Origin: Dactylorhiza incarnata | Lineage: Eukaryota; Streptophyta; Magnoliopsida; Asparagales; Orchidaceae | Reading direction: 5' to 3' | NCBI GenBank assembly: GCA_033032865.1 | Contig: JAWHQI010000065.1 | Span: 1,488,001-1,552,000, forward strand | DNA: 64,000 nt | Shown here: positions 41,835-51,466 of the stretch, piece by piece | Position numbering within the stretch: position 1 is the stretch's first letter | Layout: each line of letters opens with the position of its first letter | Translations under genes and position numbers: made by a program | Notes under the pieces: generated by a model | Databases searched by the model: none | Told to the model about the DNA's origin: nothing | The model's input: the letters and a program-made list of their open reading frames with translations, nothing else

Positions 41835-41915
41835 GTATGAAGTAAATTTTAGCTTTTACATCTTAACTTGATTTATACTGCATGTACGACTATACCTTTG
41901 TTGATGTGCTTTTAG
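41835..41915 (+). other. Putative gag-protease intron of G3 (81 bp)
   Basis: ACAG|GTATGA at the donor, TGTGCTTTTAG|GC at the acceptor, a CTTAAC branch-site-like word inside, and U-rich sequence before the acceptor. Unspliced, gag ends three codons later (TAA at 41843). Spliced, DVVTG continues into FVLIFNYPSRALLDTG of the protease in the same frame. Confidence 0.65.
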
Positions 41916-42453
41916 GCTTTGTTCTAATCTTCAACTATCCGTCGAGAGCTCTCTTAGATACGGGGCATCACACTCCTTCTTGTCTAAGGACTTCGTGTTG
42001 CGAATCGGAGTACCGTCTATCCTGGTGAAGGATAGACTGGAGGTAGTGCTGCCCAATGGATCTCGGATGAGCGCGGATAGGTTGAGTTGTGTAAAGGTGC
42101 GGATTGGGAAACAGGATTTCGACTTGGAAGCGTCACTACTACCACTAGCTGAGTTTGACGTAATCTTTGGCATGGACTGGCTCTCGAAGCAGCGAGCATG
42201 CATCGATTGCAATCGAAAGGAGGTTACTCTGGGAAAGAACACCGGTGACGAGACCACATTTGTGGGTATGCGAGGAGTGAGCAAGATGCTGATGTCTGCT
42301 CTGCAGGTGGTCAAGGCGGTGAGAAAAGGCGGGGAATTGTTCTTCACGTTGTTGGAGGCCTCGACGCCTAAGCCCAGTATAAGTGATGTCCCAGTAGTGG
42401 CAGAGTATGTGGACGTGTTTCCTAACGAACTCCCTGGGGCTCCGCCCCAGTGA
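41916..42453 (+). pseudogene. G3 protease
   Basis: Aspartic protease with RALLDTG. A 2-nt loss right after DTG (about 41965) breaks the active-site segment. Downstream SKDFVLRIGVPSI, FDVIFGMDWLSKQ and [12 protein letters not shown] are intact. A TGA at 42451-42453 (likely from CGA) separates it from RT. Confidence 0.88.
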
Positions 42454-44238
42454 GAGATCGATTTTTGTATCGAGTTGGTGCCAGGTGCCAAACCTGTGGC
42501 CCGCTCACCGTATCGGATTGCGCCAAAGGAGTTGGCAGAGTTGAAAGTTCAGCTGCAGGAACTGCTAGAGCAAGGCTATGTACGTCCAAGTTCATCCCCT
42601 TGGAGTGCACCCGTCCTCTTTGTGAATAAGAAGGATGGGAGTTTGCGTCTATGCATAGAATATAGAGAGCTGAATAAGCTGACCGAGAAGAACCGCTATC
42701 CGATTCCAAGAATCGACGAATTATTCGACCAACTGGTTGAGTTGACGGTATACTCGAAGCTAGACTTAAGGTCCGGCTATTATCAGCTTCGTATAAGGGA
42801 ATGTGATATTCCAAAGACGGCGTTCAGTACCTGTTTTGGACACTACGAGTTCACGGTAAAGTCGTTCGGTCTCTCCAACGCACCGTCGGTATTTATGGAC
42901 TTGATGAATAGAACGTTCCGAGAGTACTTGGACCGATTTGTGATCGTCTTCATCGATGACATTTTGTTATACTCTCAGTCTGAGGAGGAGCATTCAGAAC
43001 ATCTGCACGCAGTGTTGAGCACCTTGAGGAGGAGTCAGCTATATGCCAAGTTCTCCAAATGTGAGTTTTGGCTACCATCAGTAGCATTCCTGGGTCATGT
43101 CGTTAGTGGTGAAGGAATAGCAGTCGATCTGTCAAAGATAGTGGCAATCCGAGAGTGGCCTGTGCTGAAAAATGTGGCTGAAGTCCGAAGTTTCTCAGGA
43201 CTTGCCGGTTATTATAGGCGCTTCATGGAGAACTTTTCGAGGATCGCACTTCCTCTCACTAAGCTGACTAGGAAAGATCAGAAGTTCGCATGGTCGCCTG
43301 AGTGCGCACGAGCTATTGAGGAACTGAAGAGCCGTCTGACCACGACGCCCATTCTATGCTCTCCATGTGGAACGGAGGGTTATGAAATATATAACGACAC
43401 CTCGGGGAGCGGCTTGGGTTGCGTTCTAGTGCAGTTTGGTCAGGTGATCACTTATGGCTCCCGACAATTGAAGGTACATGAGAGGAACTACCCGGTCCAT
43501 GACTTGGAGTTAGCGGCCGTGGTATTCGCTCTTAAGTTATGGAGGCACTACTTATATGGCGTGAAGATCGACATCTTTACCGACCACAAAAGTCTCAAGT
43601 ACCTGCTTGATCAGAAGGAGTTGAATATGCGACAAAGGAGGTGGATGGAGTTCCTGGGGGACTACACCTTTGATATTCGTTACACTCCCGGAAAGGGGAA
43701 TGTGGTTGCAGACGCGCTGAGTTGGCGGGCTCCGGCGCAAGCAAGTTGGATTTTGATGCATGATGAGCGTCTAATCCGTGATCTGGAGTCTCTGGATATC
43801 ACTTGCGTCGATAAGAGAGTGTCTTCTACTGCATGCTTGAACTGGACGGAGGTTCAATACGACCTTGCCGATCGAGTTCGCCAAGCTTTGGAGCTGGATG
43901 AAAGCATGAAACGTTACAAGGCGGAGACTTTGGATGGGTCTAGCGCTGAATTCCTTTTCGACGATGGCCTTCTATGGAAAGGTGCGAGATTGTGCGTCCC
44001 AAAAGTGGCCAATTTACGGGGAGAATTGATGTACGGGGCTCACTTTACAAAGTACTCGATTCACCCGGGGAGCACGAAGATGTATATGGATATGAAGAAA
44101 CTCTTCTGGTGGCCAGGTTTGAAGAAATACATTGCTCTCTACGTGGCAAAGTGTCATACTTGCGCGTTAGTGAATGCCGAATGTCAAAGACCTGGTGGGT
44201 TTCTGAAGTCTCTTACCGATTCCGGAGTGGAAGTTTGA
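42454..44238 (+). pseudogene. G3 reverse transcriptase, RNase H, integrase N-terminus
   Basis: One long open frame. [32 protein letters not shown], active site [13 protein letters not shown] (42940-42975). RNase [42 protein letters not shown]. Integrase zinc finger: [16 protein letters not shown]...CHTC. The frame is lost at about 44215, where the continuation ([15 protein letters not shown]) moves to another frame. Catalytic residues of RT and RNase H are present. Confidence 0.92.
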
Positions 44239-45290
44239 CGATATCTCGATGGATTCCGTGCACGGGTTGCCGAGATCATAGCATGGAAATGACGCCATCT
44301 GGGTGATCGTAGATTGTTTAACAAAGGTATCGCACTTTATTCCGAATCAAAAAGACGATCCTGTTGAAAAGCTCGCAAAGTTATACGTTGATAGTATCGT
44401 ACGATTGCACGGAGTTCCCCGTAGCATCGTGAGCGATCGCGATGGGCGTTTCATCAAATGACTGGAAACTGATCCACCAACTATTGGGTACCAAGCTAAA
44501 TTTTAGCACGACCTTCCACCCGCAAACGGATAGACAGACCGAGAGGACCAATAGGATGATGGAAGACATGCTCCGGATGTGCGCCCTGAATTTCAGAAAG
44601 AGATGGGAGGATCATCTCTATATGATTGAGTTTGCTTACAACAACAACTACCAAGCAAGTATCAAAATGGCTCCGTTCGAAACCCTTTATGGTAGGAAAT
44701 GGCGTACGCTGTTAGCTTGGGATGAAACGGGCGACACGAAGTTGTTGAAGCGCAAGGATGTGGATGAAGCGAACACGTCAATTCAGGCAATACGAGAGCG
44801 GTTGCTCATTGCTCAAGATAGGCAGGCAAAGTATTACAATGCGCATCACCGGAACGTCGAGTTTGCCGTTGGTGACTGGGTGTACCTAAAGATCAAACCG
44901 TTCAAGGGAGTATCGAGGATCCGACGCTTGAAAAAGCTAAGTCCAAGGTACGTAGGACCGTTTGAGATTCTAGAATGCATTGGTGAGACTGCCTATCAGC
45001 TTGCTCTATCTGATGAGTTAAGCGGGCTGCACGACGTATTCCACATCTCCGTGTTGAGAAAGGCTGTGAAAGAGCCTACACATATTGTTGCGGTTGACGA
45101 GGTGCCGATTGATGTTGGGCTAGAGACGAAAGTCAAGCCCATGCACATCGAAGATACCGAGGTGAAATAATTGCGGAACAAAGCCATCTGAATGGTAAAG
45201 GTCCGTTGGGACAACTGCGGAAAAGAGGAACTCTCTTGGGAAAGAGAGTAAACCATGCTTGCGGAGTACCCCGAGCTTTTCCTTTCAGGT
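44239..45290 (+). pseudogene. G3 integrase core and chromodomain-like C-terminus
   Basis: Integrase continues in shifted frames: [36 protein letters not shown], then [21 protein letters not shown] with HPQTDRQTERTNRMMEDML holding the catalytic Glu. The C-terminus has the GPF-type module (KKLSPRYVGPFEILE, LHDVFHISVLRKAV) and a chromodomain-like end (VKVRWDNCGKEELSWERE) after a TAA at 45168. These mark a chromovirus. Confidence 0.9.
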
Positions 45291-45339
45291 ATAATCTATT
45301 TTTTTGTACCTTTATGTTTTCGGAATTTCGGTGCCGAAA

Positions 45340-45347
<8 letters not shown>

Positions 45348-45390
<43 letters not shown>
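45348..45390 (+). repeat. Poly-G tract, 43 bp, in the G3 polypurine tract
   Basis: An uninterrupted run of 43 G between TTCTTTTA and TGGAGT, directly before the 3' LTR. In relatives this place holds a short polypurine tract (for example CCACCCCCCCAC reversed at 48011-48025 in G4). Confidence 0.9.
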
Positions 45391-45391
<1 letters not shown>

Positions 45392-45396
45392 GGAGT

Positions 45397-47318
45397 TGTA
45401 ACACCCCAAATTTGTTGAAGCAGATTTGTTATGCTGGGAGCTAGCACCGGCGCTAGTAGCTAACGCCTGGCGCTAGCCAGTTCGACGAATGCCAGCCCGT
45501 TCGACGAATGTCAACCCGTTCGACGAACGCTGGTCCAGTTCGCCGAACGCTGGGCCAGTTTGCCGAACGCCAGCCCATTCGATGAATGCTGGGCCAGTTT
45601 GCCGATGCCAGCTCGTTCGACGAATGCCGGCCCGTTTGACGAATGCCAGCCCGTTCGCCGAACGCTGGTCCAGTTCGCCGAACGCTGGTCCAGTTCGCCG
45701 AACGCTGGTCCAGTTCGCCAAACGCTGGTCCAGTTCGGCGGTAGCTTGCGATACAATACAGATCCGTGATTTGAAATCGTGGCTGTCAAATCCTTATGTT
45801 TTTAGATCTGATGGTTGGGTTTTATTCCGGGATTCCTTAAGCCTTGTCCAGAGAAGATAGTTCCTGATTACTTTAGGTCTTATCTCTCTCTCTCTTCAAG
45901 CTTGAGAAAGAAGAAGCCAAGGACGAAGAAGGAGCCATCTTCCACCATTGATGGAGCTCTGAAGATCCAAATTGCGAGCCGGTTATAGATCCGCGGAGAG
46001 CAGCCCAATGCGGTCCTGTCCATCCGATTGGAATCTTGGATTATCATGGCGAACAAGAAATGGCAAGGGTAACGATCTTCTACTTGGACAAGTGAAGTCC
46101 TCCTTTTTATGGCATGTTTGCATGGAAAGTCCCCCATCGATTGGTGGAGAAAAGGGAGTTTTCTAGCGGGTTGATCATTTCGATCCCCTTTGGTTACTTG
46201 CATTTAGCATCCAGAATCGTAGTACGGACATGTGCATTGTGTGTGAAACCCATCCGGACAGGTTGGTCTGGATTGGTGATGATTATATTGTCGATTGTGC
46301 TGGAGAAGACTCTGTGATCTTGTATGTGCTATTTTCGGGTTCTGTGTACTGTAGGGTACTGCAGGGAGTCCTGCAGTTAACCTCCAGGAAATACCCGAAG
46401 TTGTGGGCAGATTCGATGATCTGTCACTACAACCCGACATTAGGTCTAACACCGGCGGTAGCTCCCATGGAGATGTTTTGTTGAGGTGTGATACCTCCTT
46501 TCATTGCTCGGGCTAAGGTGAAGCCGTACTTGCGTCGGATGATTGATGCCGACGATTTGAGCACGGGCAAAGCTGATCCAAACCCGCTCCCATACCGAGT
46601 CAGTGAAGAGGTAGCTCCTCGGTGCACCGTAAGATGTTGGGATTAGTCCGTAAGACAAGATAGTCTTGACGGTCAAAGCTCATGCGAACTCTTTGTTTAA
46701 GGAGTTGTTAGGTGTAGCTCGGAGAGTACACCGTGAGAGTGCCTTGAGAGCACAAAACGTGTGTTCGTGCGTGCCCACATTGGTGTTGATTGCTTATACA
46801 TGTGGTGCTTGAACGCACCTTGTCGATCTATGCTTATACTGTATGCCTACAGGGAAGGAGTACTACCACCCCGACATTAGGGGTGGGGTCGTTATAATTT
46901 TGGTCAGCTTTAGCTGACCGGTTACTTGTTTATCACGTTTTGGTGGATTGTTGATGCAGGTGCAGGTGAGCCAAGAGGGAAATAGCGGGCGGTGGCCCTT
47001 TTTGCTGAGTTGGCCCTCGAAGGCCAGCCTCTCTTCTGCTTTTCATGTATTGCCGGCCTGCGTGCCGATGTATGTTTGAGTTTAATACATTGTTCAATGT
47101 AAGGCCTTAAGGTCGCAACTCTTTTGTTTCGTTCCTGGGATAGTGGACAGTTCTAAATGATGTTTTAATCAAATGCTTCCGCTTACGCTTTAATTACTCT
47201 CGTGTAGTTGTAGTTCTTTTCTGATTATCACCTTATGATGCTTAGCTAATGTGTATAGTATGGCGTGGGGTCCCGGCCGGACCTACTGTTATATTATTTG
47301 TACTGGCAAGTTGTTACA
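45397..47318 (+). repeat. G3 right (3') LTR
   Basis: 1.92 kb, TGTAACACCCCAAAT...AAGTTGTTACA, uninterrupted homolog of the split left LTR. Contains a TTCGNCGAA array (45475-45745) and GGTCCCGGCCGGAC near 47269. It shows the continuous sequence GAGGTAGCTCCTCGG into which the Tat/Athila element inserted in the left LTR. Confidence 0.93.
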
Positions 47319-47323
47319 ACCCA

Positions 47324-47661
47324 TCCCAGTACTACTCCAGCCCGAGCACGCTTAACTATATAGTTCTTTCTCTTCTCATCACCAATTGAGCTGCAGCTCA
47401 ATTGGTGATGAGAAGTGAAAGAACTATATAGTTAAGCGTGCTTGGGCTGGAGTAGTACTGAGATGGGTGACCTCCTGGGAAGGCCCCGTAGAGGCGCTTA
47501 ACTGGATCACTTCTCACCAAAGGGAGGTTGTGGCCACCAATAACCCGCTCGTGGGCTGGAGAGGGGTTGGGGTGCTTGGGCTGCAGCCTGGTAAATGTCG
47601 CCAGGCGAGGCAGTTGGTGGACGTTGTCCTGATGGTAAGTCCAGGGCCTTGGGACATTACA
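47324..47661. mobile_element. Palindromic 5S-rRNA-like element copy A, right part
   Basis: Contains the fold-back centre, a perfect 44-bp palindrome (47372-47415, centre CTGCAG), and the plus-oriented 5S module: A-box-like GTTAAGCGTGCTTGGGC (47431 on), AGTAGTACT, and C-box GATGGGTGACCTCCTGGGAAG (47462-47482). It ends CCTTGGGACATTACA at 47661, followed by TTCCG, matching the left flank. The left arm carries the inverse of the same module. Confidence 0.9.
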
Positions 47662-47666
47662 TTCCG

Positions 47667-48007
47667 TCAGCTAACGTTGGCGTTAGCGCTAATGCCTGCG
47701 TTAGCCCCTCGACGAAGTCCCCCTCGACGAATCCAACTCAACGACCCGACGGAACTGCATTACCCGACGAAAAGCTATCGTCGGCATTAGCACTACCGCC
47801 CGCGTTAGATCTTCGACGAACTCCCTTCGGCGAAACCGCCTCAACGAATCCAACTTGACAAACACCAACGAAACAAGTGCTTTACTCGACGGGGAAGCTA
47901 ACGCCTGCGTTAGCACCTAACGTCGGTGCTAGCTCCTAGATACAGAAAAACATGTACAAGCCTTAGGCATTCTAGCCTCTGCGCTTAGCGAAACCTAGGG
48001 TGTTACA
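47667..48007 (-). mobile_element. G4 gypsy 3' LTR, right part (LTR start)
   Basis: Reversed it starts TGTAACACCCTAGGTTTCGC and carries palindromic modules (GTTAGGTGCTAACGCAGGCG, TTCGTCGA repeats). The polypurine tract of G4 (GGTGTGGGGGGGTGGATT reversed) adjoins at 48008-48025. The TSD TTCCG of copy A (47662-47666) separates it from the nested block. Confidence 0.85.
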
Positions 48008-48604
48008 AATCCACCCCCCCACACCACCACTTAAAAGAATTTTGTCCTCGAAATTTAAGACGTTAACGAAAGCACAATTAACACACATACCTGAAACAAA
48101 CAGTTCCGGAAAGTCATCCCACATCGTTTGCTCGCGTTCCCACGAGAGCTCGTCTCGCCCGCAATTATTCCAACGCACTTTCAAAATCTTGACATCTTTA
48201 TTCCGCAACCCGCGAACTTCAGAATCCTCCACGCAGACCGGACGAACTATCGTCCTCAGATCTTTGGCTACTGGAACTATCGAAGACTCAACAATATCTT
48301 CCGGCTCCACCAACGCTTTCCTCAGCACCGAAACATGAAATACATCATGTAATCCGCTTAGCTCTGCGGGCAACGCTAACTGATAGGCCGCTTCGCATAT
48401 GCACTCCGTAACCTTGAACGGACCCAAATACCTCGGACTCAATTTCTTGAGTCGCCGAATTCGCGAAATGCCATTGAACGACTTGGTCTTCAAGTAGACC
48501 ATATCGCCCACCGCAAACTCCACATTTCTGTGGCGCGCATTGAAATACTTTGTCTGCCGATCCTGAGCAACCTTCATATACACTCCTGGATCGTTCGTAC
48601 CAAC
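48008..48604 (-). pseudogene. G4 integrase C-terminus and chromodomain
   Basis: Minus-strand frame: FAVGDMVYLKTKSFNGISRI, RRLKKLSPRYLGPFKVTE, LSGLHDVFHVSVLRKALVEP, VKILKVRWNNCGRDELSWER. This is the chromovirus C-terminal module, closely similar to G3. The upstream part lies beyond the Sirevirus insertion (from 55102), where the reading continues with matching residues across TSD CCAAC. Confidence 0.9.
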
Positions 48605-48879
48605 TGTTGGGAATATTGCCCTCATTGTTCCTTTGATTTGAAGAGGCATCACTCACAATACTAAGTACATATTGTATTTGATACATTCTATTTTGTCTCA
48701 AGTATCGTACAGGGAGCTGATATTCCATACAATGGAATATATTCAAAGGTGTGCTGTTTAATCAGCTGAGAAGGTCTCACTGTCTCAGCTAAACCGCTGA
48801 GACAAGACCAGGAGCCGCTGAGAAGGCATCTGGGCAAGCTGTGCTGCAGATAGAAGAAACCGCTGAGACTTGGCGAGTT

Positions 48880-49330
48880 CGTCGAACGCAGAATGTTGTT
48901 CGTCGAACGCAGAATGCAGTTCGTCGAACGCAGAATGCAGTTCGTCGAACGCAGAATGCAGTTCGTCGAACGCAAAGACGGGATAGAAGCAAACACTGAG
49001 AATTGGCGAGTTCGTCGAACAAAGAATGAAGTTCGTCGAACGCAGAGACGGGACAGAAGCAAACACTGAGAATTGGCGAGTTCGTCGAACGAAGAATGAA
49101 GTTCGTCGAACGCAGAGGCGGGACAAAAGCAAATGTTGAGAATTGGCGAGTTCGTCGAACGAAGAATGAAGTTCGTCGAACGCAGAGACGGGACAGAAGC
49201 AAACGCTGAGACTTGGCATGTTCGTCGAACGAAGAATGAAGTTCGTCGAACGCAGATTGCAGATCGTCGAACGCAGAATGCAGTTCGTCGAACGCAGAAT
49301 GCAGTTCGTCGAATGCAGAATCTTCTCTGC
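48880..49330. repeat. GTTCGTCGAAC array in the Sirevirus-like left LTR
   Basis: About fifteen copies of GTTCGTCGAACG followed by (C/A)AGAATG(C/A)AG. They are arranged first as about 21-bp units, then as about 60-bp units carrying GACGGGACAGAAGCAAAC. The right LTR has a shorter version (53690-54030, about ten copies). Each core is an 11-bp palindrome with an odd centre. Confidence 0.92.
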
Positions 49331-49744
49331 AGATCGATAGAATCCGCTGAGAACAGGAAGCCATCTCAGCCCAACCGCTGAGACAGTTCAAACGTGACAT
49401 GGCGAGTTCTGCCCTTGGCGCAAGCTGCAGAAAGGCATTGTGGGGTCCACCAATCACTCCCATGTCTGTCAGAAGATCGATTGAGAGCCGTTGAAGAACT
49501 GGGATGTATAAAAATGATAAATTAGGGTTGAGCAAATACTTTTGCTAGTTCTCCAGCACGCAAAGTCGAGAACATTACTGTTCTACTGTCGGCAGCCAAA
49601 AACTGAACACACACAAGGCTGCAAGGAGAAAAGAGAGCTCATCTTGATTTATCTCAAGATTGAGCAGTAGATCCAGTCTATCATCTAAAGGGCTGATCAA
49701 GAAGAACAAGATCCTACATAGGTATTGGTATTTCTGAATCCAAT

Positions 49745-50038
49745 GGCTTATAGTGGAGTTCAGAAGGAAATGGGTTCAATGAAGCTCCCTATATGCAAAA
49801 AGGATAAGGGTGATAACAAGCCTTATCACCAAAAGGGAAGAAAAGGTGAGAAATCCTTCCTAGCCAAGAAGGACAAAAGCTGGAGTTAATCTGAGTCATC
49901 ATCATCAGATTCTGATGACGAAGAAGAGGCCTATATTGGGTTGTTTGCAGCTGAGGAAGATGAGGACTTTCCTGCAGCAAAGGTGGGCATCAGGGCCCCT
50001 CTATCACATTCAGACAGTGATATGAAGGTGGATGAAGA
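49745..50038 (+). pseudogene. Sirevirus-like Gag, part 1
   Basis: Lys-rich, then acidic: KPYHQKGRKGEKSFLAKKDK, a stop, then DDEEEAYIGLFAAEEDEDF and IRAPLSHSDSDMKVDED. Cut by copy B at TSD GAAGA and continuing at 51467. The 5' start is deleted. Confidence 0.75.
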
Positions 50039-50594
50039 TGTAACGATCCAGGCCCTCCAACACGGGACCCAGCTGGACCGCCATCACCCTCCCGGCCCAG
50101 GCCCGCTAACACGGGACCAAGCTGGCACCGGAAGGGTTCAGCCTAACCAGATGGTCTGCAGACCATGCACCCCAACCTCTCTCTGTCCCACCACAGGGCA
50201 CAACGGGTTGTTGGAGACCGCAGTCCCCTTTTGATGAGAATTGAGTCAGTTAAGCGGCAGCGCGTGGACTTCCAAGGAGGTCACCCATCCCATAATTTCT
50301 CTAGCTCGAGCACGCTTAACTATGGAATACTTTCACTTCTCATCACCAATTGAAAAGTGAAAGTACTCCATAGTTAAGCGTGCTCAGGCTGGAGCAATTC
50401 TGGGATGGGTGACCTCCTGGGAAGTCCACGCGCTGCCGCTTAACTGGCTCAATTCTCATCAAAGGGGGACTACGGTCTCTAACAACCCACTGTGCCCTAT
50501 GGTGGGACAGAGAGGGGTTGGGGTGCATGGTCTGCAGACCATCTGGTTAGGCTGAACCCTTCCGGTGTCAGCTGGGTCCCGTGTTGGCGGGCCT
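50039..50594. mobile_element. Palindromic 5S-rRNA-like element copy B, main part
   Basis: Starts TGTAACGATCCAGGCCC after TSD GAAGA (50034-50038). The left arm has an inverted 5S module (CACGCTTAAC at 50311, GAGGTCACCCATCCC near 50278). The right arm has GTTAAGCGTGCTC (50373) and GGGATGGGTGACCTCCTGGG (50402-50421). The centre near 50345 keeps only one half of the CTCATCACCAATTG stem seen in copy A. Outer arms share GGTCTGCAGACCATCTGG-type sequence. Interrupted by a solo LTR at 50595; the tail is at 51402-51461. Length without the insertion is about 616 bp. Confidence 0.9.
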
Positions 50595-51396
50595 TGTTGG
50601 GTTTTCTACAACCATACATCATATGTAGGCGCAGCGGAAATAAAGAGAACAACTCAAAAGAGTTTGGATCGGGCCATGAACATTGAATCAAGAAGCTAAT
50701 CAAAAATACTAGGCATAAATTACCTTAGTGAAGTTGGATCGAATCCAACCTAGGTGCTCCAAGAAGAAGAGTCCTGTCGTCGGCTGTGTGAGAGTCCTTA
50801 CGTAGAATAATGTCTACGTCTCTGCGGCAGTCCACACGAGCCGGGAGAAATACGTCTGCACCTTGCACTTCCACGAACTGCTAGGTTCGCTCCAGGAAGA
50901 ACAATCACGGCGACGATCGGAGGCGATGCGATCTGCGTAGGCGAGCGAAGCGGAACTTCTTCCGTCGACTAGGGTTCGGGAGGCGGAACACTTCCGTCGG
51001 GCGAACTTCCTGTTTGCGTAACAGTATCTTGAACCCTTAAAACAAGTTCTATTTATACCCAAACATAAACATACCTAAAAGAATCGCTATCCGCAGACTA
51101 CAGAAAAATAGGGTTTCTGGAACAATTCGTCGGGTATCATATCCGACGAATCATATCCGACGAATCATATCCGACGAATCATATCCGACGAATCATATCC
51201 GACGAATTCCCTTAGTCAACGAATCCTCGGCAACATTTGCCGGACCCCATTCTGTATGGTGATTGGTAACCTTTACCAACACAGTCAATTTTTAAACTTC
51301 CCCACATGCTCTTATGTGCGACCCTGCAGGCTCATATCGCGTTGGCAGTGAGACTACATGTTTGACCACTTCTAGATCACAATGGTAACTCCAACA
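50595..51396. mobile_element. Solo LTR (802 bp) in copy B, TSD GGCCT
   Basis: TGTTGGGTTTTCTACAACC...GTAACTCCAACA, flanked by GGCCT (50590-50594 and 51397-51401). Contains a perfect 16-bp tandem repeat, about five copies of ATCATATCCGACGA (51137-51205). Lineage not assigned; the ends suit copia. Confidence 0.88.
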
Positions 51397-51401
51397 GGCC
51401 T

Positions 51402-51461
51402 GGGCCGGGAGGGTGCTGGCGGTCCAGCTGGGTCCCGTGTTGGCGGGCCTGGATCGTTACA
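51402..51461. mobile_element. Copy B, terminal part
   Basis: Ends GGGCCTGGATCGTTACA, the inverse of the left terminus, and is followed by GAAGA (51462-51466). Confidence 0.9.
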
Positions 51462-51466
51462 GAAGA

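Larger units (their letters stand above)
28936..47318 (+). mobile_element. G3: Tekay/Del-like gypsy retrotransposon, TSD ACCCA
   Basis: Left LTR in two parts (28936-30132 and 39722-40423), right LTR 45397-47318. Both start TGTAACACCCCAA and end TGTTACA. TSD ACCCA at 28931-28935 and 47319-47323. Primer-binding site at 40427 (TGGTATC, initiator-tRNA-Met type) and an extended poly-G polypurine tract at 45348-45390. Gag, protease, RT, RNase H and integrase are in chromovirus order with a chromodomain-like C-terminus. It has in-frame stops and frameshifts, so it is not autonomous. It is inserted in the 5S C-box of palindromic copy A. Confidence 0.93.

Noticed and set aside
41835..41915. Programmed frameshift or stop readthrough instead of splicing at the gag-protease gap
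   Set aside because: Flanks are in the same frame after exact GT-AG removal in all three copies, the interior has several stops and no slippery heptamer was seen, so splicing explains it better.
45206..45447. Open frame with a poly-Gly or poly-Pro run
   Set aside because: Translation of the 43-bp G tract next to the end of G3 pol.
47431..47482. A true 5S rRNA gene
   Set aside because: Only the internal control region and neighbouring bases match; the first third and the last bases of 5S rRNA are absent and the sequence is part of a TSD-flanked palindrome.
48880..49330. CRISPR-like look of regularly spaced short palindromic repeats
   Set aside because: Repeats and spacers vary together, spacers are themselves repeated, the array lies in a plant LTR, and no cas genes exist.
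48789..49535. Long minus-strand open frame with repeated FDELHSA / RRTSFFV words, and its partner at 53590-54240
   Set aside because: It is the translation of the GTTCGTCGAACG repeat array in the Sirevirus-like LTR; frame openness follows from the repeat unit length, and both strands are open.
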